A stretch of DNA of 64,000 nt, taken from positions 37,330,210 to 37,394,209 of the forward strand of contig OU342633.1 of assembly GCA_910589415.1 (NCBI GenBank). The letters run 5' to 3'. Position 1 is the first letter of the stretch; each line of letters starts with the position of its first letter. This document shows, one piece after another, positions 22,690 to 33,810 of the stretch. A model generated the notes under the pieces. It was given only the letters and a program-made list of their open reading frames with translations, ran no database searches and was not told the origin of the DNA. This stretch comes from Malachius bipustulatus (Eukaryota > Arthropoda > Insecta > Coleoptera > Melyridae). The translations under genes and the position numbers were made by a program.

Positions 22690-23020
22690 GTTGGAGGACT
22701 AACTTCAAGAATTTACTTCAGGATGTCTAGAAATTAATCCTGGTTGGGATGTTCCAGAAATAGAACATTTGACTCTCGAAGTAATTCCGGAGTAAGTTAG
22801 TTCTCGAACCCATTCTAGAAAGTCACCCAGGGTGTAAATAAGCCGAACTAGGAGCGGTGCTAGTTCAGTTAAAAGCTAAGAAGATACGAAGAAAAGTCTG
22901 GGTACAAATGAATATCTGAAGAACAGAACAAGAAATTCGATAAATAAATAAATTTGATTAAAAGAATAAAGAGAAAGTAGTTAAAATGATAATTATTATT
23001 ATATTCAGTTTATACATATA
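22690..23020 (+). mobile_element. LTR-like fragment, plus orientation, shared with 45049-45340
   Basis: The block CAGGATGTCTAGAAATTAAT, CCAGAAATAGAACATTTGACT, AATTCCGGAGTAAGTTA, CATTCTAGAAAGTCACCCAG recurs at 45049 with few changes. In both copies it is followed by a core-promoter-like GGGTGTAWA stretch, then AGGAKCGGTGCTAGT and CAGTT. Downstream are several AATAAA signals (22943-22975). The order suggests U3 promoter, transcription start and R of an LTR family. Confidence 0.6.
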
Positions 23021-23027
23021 CAGGTTC

Positions 23028-23107
23028 AACCAACGTGTTTATTTAGTGGTGGTTTTAGCTTTGCGTGAACATGATGAAGGTCCCGGGTTCGAAGTCCGGG
23101 CTGGTTC
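23028..23107 (+). repeat. tRNA-like sequence, probable SINE head or tRNA pseudogene
   Basis: The T arm is well formed: stem CCGGG/TCCGG around loop TTCGAAG (23083-23099). It is followed by GCTGGTT, which pairs with AACCAAC at 23028 in six of seven positions as an acceptor stem. TTTAGTGGTGG resembles an A box and GGTTCGAAGTC a B box. The anticodon arm is poor and the span between acceptor and T stem is longer than normal, so it is not a credible functional tRNA. The string TGAAGGTCCCGGGTTCGAA is nearly shared with 24946-24965. Confidence 0.45.
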
Positions 23108-23549
23108 AATTCACTTTTCAATTTAATTTAAACTTTATTTCGTAATTTAAACAGTCCTGTATAGAATGGCATTGACAATTATTGGTTTTCATTCCCGCAC
23201 ATGTATGTAGGTTTATTGTATGTGATTCCTATAGGTACGGATATGAATTGTTCTGAAAAAAATAATTTGCAATTCAATTAAAACTTAGAAGTTGAAGTTG
23301 GGATTGATTCTGAGCTTCAGATAATTATAAACTTTCTTTTATGAACAGAGGGATACAGATATTATTATAACAAAAGAGCTAGGATAGGAACACTGGCAAA
23401 AAATTCTGTATTTATCTTACCTATTTGATTTGTTTATCTTCTCTACAATTATTATTATTATGACTCAGCCAATTTCGCGACATTTCTAGTTCACATGATA
23501 GTAATGACATATTGACAGATTAACTCACATTCTACTAAGGGCCAGAATG

Positions 23550-23862
23550 GTTCCGCGTTCTGGGTGTGATACCACGTGAGACTGCGTGGTAGTGTCTACA
23601 GCTACGTCAGAAGACGTCTGGCACGTATACACGGGCGCGCCGCCGTAGTCAGTGGATGAAAGCTGAAGTACCATAGAGTAAGGAAGGAAAAGTTAGAGGA
23701 CAGAGTGAAGCGATTGTAACAAGTGAAGTGAAATCAAAATGGAGAATATTAATAATAAAGCGAACAGCTGATTAGTTTTAAATAAAGACCTTGTATTATT
23801 GGAAGACTTTTAATTTGTGTAATAAAGTGTAAAACATTGTAGGTATGCGAAAGAAAAAAAAA
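23550..23862 (+). mobile_element. Possible LTR/promoter fragment
   Basis: A GC-rich segment (GGGCGCGCCGCCGTAG near 23630) runs into an initiator-like TCAGTGGATG. It is followed by a purine-rich transcribed-type stretch and AATAAA signals at about 23754 and 23781. This is the same general arrangement as the other LTR pieces, but no sequence match to them was seen. Confidence 0.3.
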
Positions 23863-24325
23863 GTTACTATCGGAGGAAATGTATGCTCCCATAAACTAAA
23901 CTAAATATAAATTATCCCGTAATACAGATTCTGTTATTCTCCCTCCGTGTTCCGAGGGCGTTCGACGACGTGACCGGGAGGGAGATTCCCTACCCCTGCG
24001 GCGTTGCTCCCGATTTCGGCTGCGCGACGCAAGTTGTTAACACAATGCTGTTCACCTTGACAACGCCGCCGTTGCTTTGCTGCACTCACTAATAAGGTCA
24101 CCGGCCGCGTCGCCAATTTACAGACAATAACATATTATAATACACGTTATTACCTCCTAAATGATCGTCCGTGGCGATAACGGAGGGGGCTAGTCGTTTA
24201 TGGCGAGGTGTAAGTCGGGCACGCCATTATCACCATCACCACGATGGACGTATACTTTCATTTACGAGAAATCAACGCAACGATGTCGTGTTTTATAAGC
24301 CCTTATAAATATAAATATGTATACG
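23863..24325. other. GC-richer unique-looking patch, no gene recognised
   Basis: 23930-24120 is locally GC- and CpG-rich (CCGGCCGCGTCGCC, GGGCGTTCGACGACG). It could be an LTR interior, promoter or exon. A 60-codon minus frame (24116-23934) shows no domain. Confidence 0.3.
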
Positions 24326-24345
24326 ATACCTACCTAGGTAGGTAT
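24326..24345. repeat. Perfect 20-bp palindrome
   Basis: ATACCTACCTAGGTAGGTAT is exactly self-complementary. The hexamers it is built from (TAGGTA/TACCTA) are scattered throughout the window. Confidence 0.9.
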
Positions 24346-24899
24346 ACAAGGAATCGTTCCGCTAGTTTTAATAATTCAAAGAATTTATTTAACCCTACAT
24401 AGGCACCTCGGTGAATACCCTGAATATTTCATTAAATTACAAATTGTTACGCTCGTTTATAATATACTTTATGGATTCGGAAGAAAAAGATTCGGTTGCT
24501 GAATTGGCAGGATATATTAAAAGCAAATTAGATTAGAATTATTGACCCAGAAATGAACCGAGCTCAATCTGGGTTAGATAATACAAAATTTATACACTCA
24601 CGTCCCGTATGGAAGTTCCAAAGCTTCAACTTTGAGGTAACCGGAGCTGACCAACATAATGTACGAGTACGTCTAATCTAAGACAGGAAATAAGATCCCT
24701 GTTATTTTATTATTGACAGGTTTTTTTTACAGATACCTAGGTATTATTTTCAACGGGGTCAACGTTTCTAAATGATCACATGTCGGGAGATGAACTACCA
24801 CTCCTTCACCCTAGACACTAAATGATTCGTTTAAGTTAATTACTTCCCGATAAGCAAGAAATGCTTCAGACATGATACTATAGGCCAACCGAACAACTT

Positions 24900-24985
24900 T
24901 AACAGCATGCTCATATCCTCGCCTTGTAAAAGCCCGATTTCCTCGCTGAGGTCCCCGGTTTGAACCTAGATTCTCACTATATTCT
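24900..24985 (+). repeat. Possible second tRNA-derived SINE head
   Basis: CTGAGGTCCCCGGTTTGAACC (24946-24966) contains a B-box-like GGTTTGAACC and nearly matches the T-arm region at 23077-23093. No closed cloverleaf could be drawn. The rest of 24346-25410 shows nothing else. Confidence 0.3.
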
Positions 24986-25410
24986 CGGTGAAAAATTCTT
25001 TCAAATAATCAAACATTAATACACATGAATGTACTTTTAAAATCCCAAAACGGCTGCGAAACAAGGTAGCTCAAAAAATGTTTTTTTCAACATTTTTAGG
25101 GAGCCAAATGTTTGGACTAGTTCGAGGATTAAAATTGATTAGCGGGTGTTATGCTTTAATGTGGATTAATAAATATAGATGTTATCATATATAGGGTGAC
25201 GACCCATGCAGGGCTTATGCCAAAGATTGACACAGGAGCACACAATAAACAAGTATGGACTGATCTTGCTGATTACATCGCTGTCCCGACGAGTTGATTG
25301 GTAATGTTTGGTAATGTGCACTTGTTTGATTAGCGAAGTTATAACATATGTAATGTCCTCTTTGCAAATTTTTTTTTAATCGCAAATGCATATGCACTTC
25401 AGTGAAATCC

Positions 25411-25668
25411 CTATGACGCTCTGGGAGCGGTGCATGAGCGGAGATGTCGTTTCAGGTTGGCCTTGAATCGCTGTAGGTTGTATACTTCGGGAAACACGCC
25501 CTTTGGAAGGTTACTTGTTACGACACTATTTAGGGAAAATCTGAAGATTCCCGACGACGAATAATTAACGAATTTGTAAGACTCTTTAGTTAATGTTCTA
25601 AGGTGTCGTATATCTGACGACGATGCCCAGCGTTCGGGAATGTATCTGTATCTGACAATTCCCGTCAT
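25411..25668 (-). pseudogene. LINE reverse-transcriptase polyprotein, C-terminal fragment
   Basis: The 85-residue frame ends with LNSVVTSNLPKGVFPEV followed by YNLQRFKANLKRHL. The pattern '..LP..VF...YNL..FK..L..HL' is typical of the extreme C-terminus of Jockey/CR1-type LINE pol proteins in insects. The catalytic reverse-transcriptase core is absent. Upstream on the same strand (25862-25720) a second short frame reading RVFWNFVSKMKQYLPIPF is also LINE-like but is out of frame and interrupted by TAA at the GAGAG|GTAAGAG site. This is a 5'-truncated or internally deleted copy, common for LINEs. Confidence 0.6.
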
Positions 25669-25869
25669 GATTGAACCTTAACGCGGTGCTGTTAATTCTA
25701 TCAAGATACGATTAACACTCTTACCTCTCCAAAGGTACGAAAGGCACTGTCGATGATCGCAGGCTCTCGTCCTTCTTCCTTCTTCCCGTGTTCCAATGTG
25801 CCAGGAATGGAATGGGTAGATATTGCTTCATCTTCGAGACGAAATTCCAAAAGACACGATTACTTCATT

Positions 25870-26589
25870 AAATAAAGTCATGGTATCGAACATTATGTTG
25901 TACAATTCCAATCGATTAATTAATTACAAAGCTAATTACAATAATTGAGAAACGACATTTAATAATTATCACAGAGGAATGATGAAATAAAAATACGTCG
26001 TATAAAAATTATTTTCAAGTGAAAAAACTACTGCTGCAAAAATTGGAGTAATTTTAATTAAAAATTAAATTACAAGTCGTCTTTTAATCATTTTACACAG
26101 CAAGTACGCAAATATTTCGCGCTCTTTTAGATCTAACGGTGCATTCAAACTTCAGTTCAATAGAACGGTACATAAAAATAAAACGAAACACATCCCGCGA
26201 CTGTAAGTTGAATCAGAAGACTTAGAATTAAGAGACATTTGACACTATGACTCATCGAAAGGAAGCCCTAACCTAATTATCAAAACTGTAGCTAATTTTA
26301 ATCGTGAATTCAACAGTAGTTTTGTACGAAAAGTGAAAACTAATTGAAAACATGCGTGCACTTCTTTTATTCAGGAAATAAGTGAAATAACCTTAATTAA
26401 TAATGTCGTACATCTCTAGGCTCGCCTCCAAGCCTATTCACATAGCCTAGTCACATAACCTGCAGCAGCACAGGCATCTATTTTTTTTTCTTATAATTAA
26501 ATCACAAGTGGACTTATCCTCCACCTTACTTTGGCTTTTTTGCGTGTATTTTTAATTAAACAAATAAAAATAAAAAATTAATTCGATCT
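25870..26589. other. No gene recognised
   Basis: AT-rich with no repeat or coding signal that I could support. Confidence 0.35.
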
Positions 26590-26690
26590 GCCGTGTATAT
26601 AAAGAACGCGCCCGTCAGCGCGTTAGTGATCTGATAAGTTAGTGTATTGAAAAAGTAGAACAGAAAATGATAAATAAATTTACTGGCTAC
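26590..26690 (+). promoter_or_regulatory. TATA-type core promoter with nearby polyadenylation signal, LTR-like
   Basis: GTGTATATAAAGAACGCG at 26593 is a good TATA box. About 25-30 bp downstream lies CGTCAGCGCGTTAGTG, a plausible start region, and within 70 bp more there is AAATGATAAATAAATT. TATA, short R and AATAAA in about 100 bp is the compact layout of an LTR. No LTR ends were identified. Confidence 0.4.
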
Positions 26691-28265
26691 CTACAACTTT
26701 AGTTTATAAAAAATTGTTCCAAAAAAACGATGAGTAAAATTCGAGTTTTCCAAGATGCGACCAGAAGTCCACTGCAGCCACTAAATTTTCAGTTTTAGAC
26801 TCCACTCATGTTTTCAATGAAAAAATTGAGCGTGGTGGCACTTTTCGATGGCAAGGGAGTTGCTAGCTGAAGGGAGTCAGTTACATGTAACGTGTAACGG
26901 ATACCTTGTAGTAACTAGTAATCGTTACAGGTTACAAAATACATACATAGAAGTTCCTTATAATAGTTTCCACAATCTTAATAGTTTAGACGTTAACTCA
27001 CATAATCACGTGACAAGCTTCAAAGTAAAAAAAAAAGAATCATGAAACGAACATTCCTATTACACTTTGGTACAGTTGATTGGCCGAAAACTCCAAACTC
27101 AATTAAGTTCAACCCTCGAAAACCTCCATTCCGTTCCTGCAAATGTTTAACCAACCCATCAATCAGTTTCTCTCTCTACTTACGCGACTGCATTATTCAT
27201 TTTCCAATTATTCGTGTTCCAATGAAGCGATAATTTCAACATTAAAAACAAGACCATTACCATTATTATTACATTTATCATAGCTTTATTTTAAAGGGTA
27301 TTAATAAAACTAGCGTTCCACCATTCCAATTAATTTCTTAATTAATTAATTTACCCACAATTTCCTTCCTGACTGCACACAACCCATAGCCCATAGCATT
27401 TATAGCAACGGAGAAGAGAAGAAACTAGATCAGAAGATGAACTCGAACGGCCAATAGGACAGAGAGTGCCTTTCTTACGCTTTCTTTCTTACCGTTACCT
27501 TTGTTGCCTGCCACTTTTAATTTTTTCTTTTTTTCTTCACTTTGCATTCAATCTTCTCCTTTCGCAACCCTTCCTGTTGCATGCAGACCACTGTCACAGC
27601 ACATCGGATCTCCTCTGGGTTGTATAATCACTGCACCTGTACCTGGACCGGGAACAAGCAAAGGGTAGAAAGAAGAAAGGAGAGAATCTTGCATCAGTCT
27701 AGATCTAGAAGGACACAGTTCATTCAGAATTGAGATTCGAAACGTCCAGCAACGACGAGAGAATCTAGACTCGGCTTTCCGTTTCGCTTATACGGCAGAT
27801 TTTCACATTAGCATTGTTAATAATCCGCATTCCCCAAATTTTATCTCAAACTATTCATTGGTCATTCAGATCCAATTTCCTCCAGTGGGTTATCCACGCA
27901 CAGTGGTAGCAGCATTTATTCGGTTCGTGGGAGTCCTAATCAGATATATCCTATAATCGTGACGTCGTCAGTTTACGATACGACAATTACCGGTGCAATT
28001 ATTAATATTGAAACATTTACAAGCCCTACTTACAGCCTTTGTAAGTAATAAGCAAAGTGCAGTTATCAACAATCAACTCATCTGGACAGTGAGTTACACC
28101 CAGCAAGGCTTATTTACTGGTTAGAACTTTATTAAGGTGTATGCACATGCCTGGTCCTGTCAGCATCTGATAAACAACTAGAAAACCAAAAAAAGTAAAG
28201 AGAGTAAAAAGAGTAAAAAGATAAACAGAAAATTAATAGTATAATAAATTATTATTATATGAGCG
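26691..28265. other. No gene recognised
   Basis: Three plus-strand frames of 63-65 codons (26848-27045, 27042-27233, 27542-27733) show no domain, signal peptide or splice context. Sequence is AT-rich and unique-looking. Confidence 0.35.
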
Positions 28266-28329
28266 ATGAAGCCATTATTCACGAGATGATGACAATGCCA
28301 CTCGCAGTGAATAATGGCCATAATCGCGA
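28266..28329. repeat. Stem-loop (short inverted repeat)
   Basis: GCCATTATTCAC and GTGAATAATGGC pair across a roughly 25-nt loop, with outer CGAT.../...ATCG pairing. The preceding ATTATTATATGAGCGATGA resembles ATTATTATGAGCGATAA at 28685, suggesting a small dispersed element. Confidence 0.5.
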
Positions 28330-29699
28330 ATGCAATACTACACTTTTTCTACTCTTATAAAAAAATTCATCAAAATATTTTTATTTATTTTCCTGCTTGG
28401 AACAACTTCCATAGTACCGAGTACAGACTGCACACGCGTGGATTTTGAGAAATGTCAGTTATCGTTCCTACTCTAAGCTTTGCTCTGCTTATCAAATTTA
28501 CAGCTTTTGATTGGTCCACGAGCGGGTATTATGAACTATAATCCAATACCTACGAATAATAACCTTCATAATTAATCCAAAAAGCTATAATATTGGAATA
28601 TTATTCAATAAGAGTAGAAAAATATAATTATTATTATAACTATGTGACATCTATCAAAGAAATGACCATACTATAATAATTAATTATTATGAGCGATAAT
28701 TTAATTTCAAGCAATAAATTACAATAATCTGCTATTATGTTGACCGCGAAAGTGTGACAGAATAAAACTTTGTTCTCAGTTAATATTATTATGATAACCA
28801 ATAATTAAATCCAACGGAATCTATTCATCAAAATAACTGAACTTGTATACGACGCTTGTAATACTTATTAATAGATAATTAGGTAGTAACTAGTAACTAA
28901 GGTATACCAGGTGCGAATGTATTTTCATGTTACAAGTCAAATTATTAATGTTTATTTACATTGTAATAGGTATAACCTGCAGTATAACAACGTATTTTAC
29001 ATTAACGAGGAAACGAAACAAACATGTTCATTTGCAGAGAAAATTTCAAATTTGTTTCGGGTTTTCAAAATTAATAATAAGTTGCCCAACGTTTCGAGCT
29101 AAATACATAATTCTGCACGCTGTTCTCTGTTGTTAAAGCAGCTTGGTTTAAAAAAATCGTTAATGTTCATCTAACTACATACCTATTTATACTGTTGAAA
29201 CTTTCAATATGCAATTATGCATTTAATTAAATCGTTTTTTTCCATATTGACAATCAAGAAAATAAAACATACTTTAACGTTACCAAATTTACAATCAGGA
29301 GAACATAATAATTTAACAAAAAGAGTTACCATTACCATGGACCACTGGCCCTTAAGTCATTCAAGGGTCGGAGTATCTAAATCTGTTCTATTGCGTTTAA
29401 GTCCGGACTGTTTGGTTAGCTGGCCATGGAAGACTTTATTCCTGTTTATGGGGATATTTTTTCATTTTAAAATGAGTTTTTTCAACTAGAAGTCCTCTCA
29501 AGCGAAATTAATTTGAACTTTTATTTTTATATGATGTTATCTAAAAAGAATCACAACGTAGGATCTAATTTTATCATACCTATTTTATCCTGCATTAACC
29601 TGTTATGTCCTTTTAACTCCTAGTTTTCTTTTATAGATAAACTAGTTTGAATACCTAGTTAATTCACACACTTACTTCTGGTGACCTCGGACTAACCGA
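28330..29699. other. No gene recognised
   Basis: Very AT-rich. Short frames (28911, 28927, 29217 on plus) have no motif. The only apparent structure is the repeated TTATTATGAGCGATAA near 28685. Confidence 0.35.
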
Positions 29700-30076
29700 T
29701 TATCGACTAAACCAAGACTCGTCTGTGAAGAGCACGTTCCTCAATGCGTTTGTGATCCCAATGCGATGCATGAACTGTTGCGCAAAAGCAAATCGTGATC
29801 TTCGATTTCCCACATTTAATATAGGCTGGCCGTTCATCTCGAGGTCCATGTAGAAGACAATCCTCCAGTTCCAGTGGAGAAACTCTAAAAAAGCGATCAT
29901 CCCGTTCCTCATTCGTCGATCTTCTTGGATCAGATCCAGATCCCTACCTAGTGAATCCATTTGTGTTGTATTTACCGGTTCTGGTAAAAATGGTAAAAAC
30001 AATTCGTCTCCGTACTCAGATAAATCATTCATTGGCGCCGTTGTTTTCAACTTCAACCTAAAAACCGTAACCTTGA
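29700..30076 (-). pseudogene. DDE transposase fragment (Tc1/mariner-like or related)
   Basis: The minus-strand frame reads ...NRRSRFAFAQQFMHRI then TNALRNVLFTDESWFSR at its C-terminal end. 'NVLFTDES.F' is the segment containing the second catalytic aspartate in IS630-Tc1-mariner type transposases, and R.RF...FM is the usual preceding pattern. The frame continues to 30155, but beyond 30076 it enters the inserted piggyBac element, so only this part belongs to the transposase. A stop follows at the 3' side and no first-D or third-D/E region is attached. It is a decayed fragment that was interrupted by the TTAA insertion. Confidence 0.6.
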
Positions 30077-30179
30077 TTAACACGTTCGCTACCCAGGGTA
30101 TATTTGTGTTTCGACCCCACAGACCCAGCATGTATTTTTCCAAAAACCTATTCAAAATGATAATTTACACTCTTGTATA

Positions 30180-31166
30180 CCGAGTGACAAGTTTCAAAGC
30201 AGAACATAGGCGAATAGCATGGGAAATCACATATTTGCAGTTTATTTCTCACCACTTTTACCTACAAGAACGGTAATGGTGTCTATCGAAAGAGAATTGT
30301 TTTCTGAGCACGCTGATACCAAATACTTAATAATTAACAGTTTTTTATCATGCCAGAAGAACTTAAACATTTTCAAAATTAAAAGATGAGCAGCCATGAC
30401 ATGCTAAATTCGGATAAATTTTTCGCTGTCAAAGCAAATATTTTCAATTATTTAATTTATTTTAATTCTGATTGAACATCACTAAACAATTACGAAAATC
30501 CTCATTTACCATCATTTTGTTTTACCAAAAATTGACTATGAAAAATAAACACGTAAAATAATTGAACTAAAACAATAACTACCTACAACAAATATTCAAA
30601 TAGTCCTTCATTTTGAAATCAATATTCCCACCCTTTTATAAATTGTGCTTCGGACTTGTCCAAGTTGTTGGCTATTAAAGAGTGCACATTCAACAATGAC
30701 TAGCTCTGTAAATTTTGTTTTTAGGGTAACCCCAAGATCCCAAGAAAAGTCACAAGGATAAGGTGCTAAATCGGAAGATCTGGCCGCCCAGTTAATAGTA
30801 CCACGGCGATAAACACGCGTCCCGCATTAGAATACGAGTAGTCTTTATTATTATTCATTGACGATCTTTTCAGGGAAACGCGTATTGGTAATTAAAATTT
30901 ATTTGTTTGTTTTGACAGTAACAAAATTATTCGAATTAGGCATGTCATGGCCGCTCACAATTTTAATTTTGGAAATGTTTTAGTTCTTCTGGCATGATAA
31001 AAAAACTGTTAATTATTAAGTATTTGGTATCAGCGTGCTCAGAAAACAATTCTCTTTCGATAGACACCATTACCGTTCTTGTAGGTAAAAGTGGTGAGAA
31101 ATAAACTGCAAATATGTGATTTCCCATGCTATTCGCCTATGTTCTGCTTTGAAACTTGTCACACGG
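30180..31166. mobile_element. Tc1/mariner-like relic with about 220-bp inverted repeats, nested in piggyBac
   Basis: The left arm 30180-30395 starts CCGAGTGACAAGTTTCAAAG. It is the near-exact inverse of the right arm 30945-31166 ending CTTTGAAACTTGTCACACGG. TATA stands on both sides (30176-30179 and 31167-31170), consistent with a TA target site. Shared internal landmarks include GTGTCTATCGAAAGAGAATT and ATCATGCCAGAAGAACT. A transposase C-terminal fragment lies between the arms. Confidence 0.85.
30658..30850 (-). pseudogene. Tc1/mariner-type transposase C-terminal fragment
   Basis: Minus-strand translation gives GRVYRRGTINWAARSSDL then APYPCDFSWDLGVTLKTKF. This matches the pattern 'G.I.WP.RSPDL.P.D..LW..LK.K' around the third catalytic acidic residue of mariner-like transposases. 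Here the PRSPDLTPLD core is altered and carries an insertion (PYPCD), so the copy is probably inactive. It is internal to the 220-bp inverted repeats, which identifies it as the remains of that element's own transposase. Confidence 0.65.
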
Positions 31167-31489
31167 TATATGCAATATGGGTTTGTTCGGGGTTCCTGTG
31201 GGATATATTCATCCGGTTCATATGTGAGTCATATGGGTCTAGAATGAAAAATATTATCCATAGACCACATGGCTCATATATGAGACCCATTCACTTATTG
31301 ACACATTACTTACCAAACACCAAAAAAAGAAAAAAATACACCAAAAAAGCTTTATTTTTCTTTCTATCAAAAACAAAGTTTCACAAACATAACAAATATA
31401 AATTTCCTTCAGGACAAAGAAAATAAAATATTCAAAATAATAATAATATAATACTGAAATAATTATAACAAAATCAAAAAAAAATACAT

Positions 31490-32050
31490 TGCATTTTCAT
31501 GGTAAAACTTGAAACAGGGATCAACACATAACCCAATAAGTTGTCCATTTTTGTCCTTACAAATTTCACATACAAAAAAAGTCTGACTTCTCTTTTTAGT
31601 TGTGGAGCAGACACGACATCTAAGCCGTTTTTCGATTTTTTTGGAATAATGATTTTGATACTTTATTGTGAGCGTTGGTGGGACTAGAGCTGTTTGTTAA
31701 GTCTAACATAACAACTGGACAATTTTTTTATTTACCTCATTATCCTTCCTCATGAATTTTTTCTCTCCACACCTTAGCTTTGAACTGACAACTTGTTTCG
31801 GATTACCTTTACGGTTTTTTTTCCCAACACATATGTCAGTTGAACACTATTATAGTAGTTATCTAGATACAGGGCGTGTGACCCTTACCCAGATACCATG
31901 AAAATATCTAAAAGAAATACATCAGGAGTGCAAATTTCGTACAATTTTATGCCGTATTTTGCTTTTTTGTTGGGAATGTATTGTCTAAATAACAGTCGAC
32001 CACGCCAGAGCAGTAGGGCTTCATCTAAATGAGAGGTTCCTTCCAGGTTC
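31490..32050 (-). pseudogene. piggyBac transposase remnant
   Basis: Two recognisable pieces on the minus strand. At about 32030-31890 the translation reads DEALLLWRGRLLFRQYIPNK and KAKYGIKLYEIC, the conserved block around 'DE....RGR..F.QY...K....G.K' of piggyBac (PGBD) transposases. At about 31655-31497 it reads LRCRVCSTTKKRSQT...CEICKDKNGQLIGLCVDPCFKFYH, the C-terminal cysteine-rich (RING/PHD-like) domain with all its CX2C pairs and the final CF..YH. Stops and frameshifts separate the pieces (a DNYYNSVQLTY-like block lies between), and the N-terminal half is missing where the Tc1/mariner relic is inserted. Confidence 0.75.
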
Positions 32051-32281
32051 CTTTATTTACTGGTAACTTTCAAACAGATTAATCAAACTAGAGACCACGC
32101 GACACACATACGAGTCGGGGCATCCTATAGACCGTGGTAAAGTCTTAAACTGCTATTCCAATACCCCGATTTTTAAATGCTCCTTGACTTGCATGAGAAC
32201 GCTGGCTCATATATGAGACGGCGGTTTATCGGAAACTATCAAGTGGCTCATATATGAGACGCTGGGTAGCGAACGTGTTAA

Positions 32282-33177
32282 GTCCACAACGAATAATAAC
32301 AACTGCATAACCCTGACTACAATTATTTATTTTAAGCCAAAATTATGTGGACCTTGGGTGAGGACCTCTTCACAATTGGACGAGCACGACGAAAGACAAA
32401 ATAGTATAAATCTCGAGTCAGAAAAAAAATAGTATGTAAACAAGATTGTTGAACCATCCGTTTGTAGGCTTTCAAAGGTCAACAAATACGATTTCAATGT
32501 TTACATTCGAGTTTGTGTTTTTATAAATAAATTTCCAATTCTACTCTTAATCATTAATAATAACCCGCATGTTGAAGACTGATGATACGTCAAATTTTAT
32601 CAACTGTCTTCATTGAAATGATGCAAGCTTGCGTAAGTCTCCTACATCACATCAGCTCAGAACTTCCTGCTTTCACCTATCAAGATATTAATGAGCAATT
32701 ATACAATGACCAATAGCTTCACGTCAATTTTTTACTTTTATAATTACAAATTTCATTTTATTGACAAATTCTCTCTAATACAAGAAAAGCTACTCCTTTG
32801 ATAATTACATAAATAAATTTTCCTATAAGTACACAAAACTGGTTGCCATTTCTATAACTATGTTTTACTTATACTTTACTATTTGTACAAAAACACCGGG
32901 TAACGAGATGGCAGATCACTGAGAAGCTCGCGATAACAGGAAAAAAATTTGCGATCGAAGCCTTAAGTACTTACTTGGTTTAACCAAAGGTCTTCTCATC
33001 GCGGCTTTAAGGGAATGCACCCAAAATGGTAGAAGTACTGGGATGCAACATCAGGTTGGCCAACATATCACAGTCACTACTTTATAGCTGTGTGACTATT
33101 TTATAGACCCACCATTTAGTATATTCACACAAATGCTTTTTAGCCATGGTCTACTGAAATTTTCGAATTTTTCATTA
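32282..33177. other. No gene recognised
   Basis: AT-rich unique-looking sequence between the piggyBac element and the minisatellite. Confidence 0.35.
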
Positions 33178-33560
33178 TCTGAATTCTGAATTCTATTTGA
33201 TACTTTCCGAATTACATTTAACACTTTCCCAATTCCATGCGATGCTTTCTCAATTACAATTAACGCATTCTCAATACAATTACCGTATTCTGAATTCTAT
33301 TTGAAACTTTCCGAATTACATTTAACGCTTTCTCAATTTCAATTTCATGCTTTCTTAATTCCATTTGATGCTTTCTCAACTACAATTAACGCATTCTGAA
33401 TTATATTTGATACTTTCCGAATTACATTTAACGCTTTTTCAATTCCATTTGATGCTTTCTCAATTACAATTAACGCATTCACAATTATTACAATGAACGC
33501 ATTCTGAATTACATTCGACTATTCTCAATTACATTTAACCGTTTCTAAATTACAACTGGA
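33178..33560. repeat. Minisatellite with ~25-bp units and ~100-bp higher-order repeats
   Basis: Units of the form (G)AATTNNATTTNANNCTTTCN recur continuously, for example CTGAATTCTATTTGATACTT, TCCGAATTACATTTAACGCT, TTCTCAATTACAATTAACGC and TTCTCAATTCCATTTGATGC. Four such variants in fixed order form a higher-order block of about 100 bp, seen about three and a half times. Confidence 0.85.
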
Positions 33561-33805
33561 AAAGGTGTAGTTGGAGTGCTCAACGGACACAACAGTCTGA
33601 TCAGACACTTACATATTATAACAGTGAGGCGTCCCCAGTCTATTTCAAATGTGGAACAGACGAGAGGTTCAGTAGCCTCGGACAGCTTTGGTTCAAGAGG
33701 AAGAAATGGCATTCAGCTTGTATGGACAAACCTTTATAAAAATCCGAAAGGTTTGAGAAGGAGTTTCACCGTGCGTGAGGGGATCGACGAAAAGGGTCCT
33801 TAGTG
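33560..33805 (+). pseudogene. LINE polyprotein C-terminal fragment (post-RNase H)
   Basis: Plus-strand translation VLNGHNSLIRHLHIIT is the 'L.GH..L..HL...G' segment that precedes the C-terminal zinc knuckle in R1/I/Jockey-type LINE pol proteins. The following NVEQTRGSVASD and FGSRGRNGIQLVW correspond in position to the knuckle and '.R....G..' tail, but the cysteines and histidine are lost. The frame is short and no upstream reverse transcriptase is attached. Confidence 0.5.
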
Positions 33806-33810
33806 GCCTT

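Larger units (their letters stand above)
30081..32277. mobile_element. piggyBac-like element flanked by TTAA, with decayed transposase
   Basis: The left boundary is TTAA|CACGTTCGCTACCCAG (TTAA 30077-30080). The right boundary is CTGGGTAGCGAACGTG|TTAA (TTAA 32278-32281). TTAA target sites and a 16-bp terminal inverted repeat are diagnostic for piggyBac. Subterminal copies of GGCTCATATATGAGAC (palindromic core CTCATATATGAG) occur at about 31271, 32205 and 32244. Transposase remnants lie on the minus strand between 32050 and 31490. A Tc1/mariner-like element is nested near the left end. Confidence 0.9.

Noticed and set aside
29700..30155. 151-codon frame taken as one transposase protein
   Set aside because: The first part (30155-30077) lies inside the piggyBac left end; only 30076-29700 has transposase motifs.
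31091..31426. 111-codon plus frame inside the piggyBac element
   Set aside because: It crosses the Tc1/mariner right arm and piggyBac subterminal repeats; no motif.
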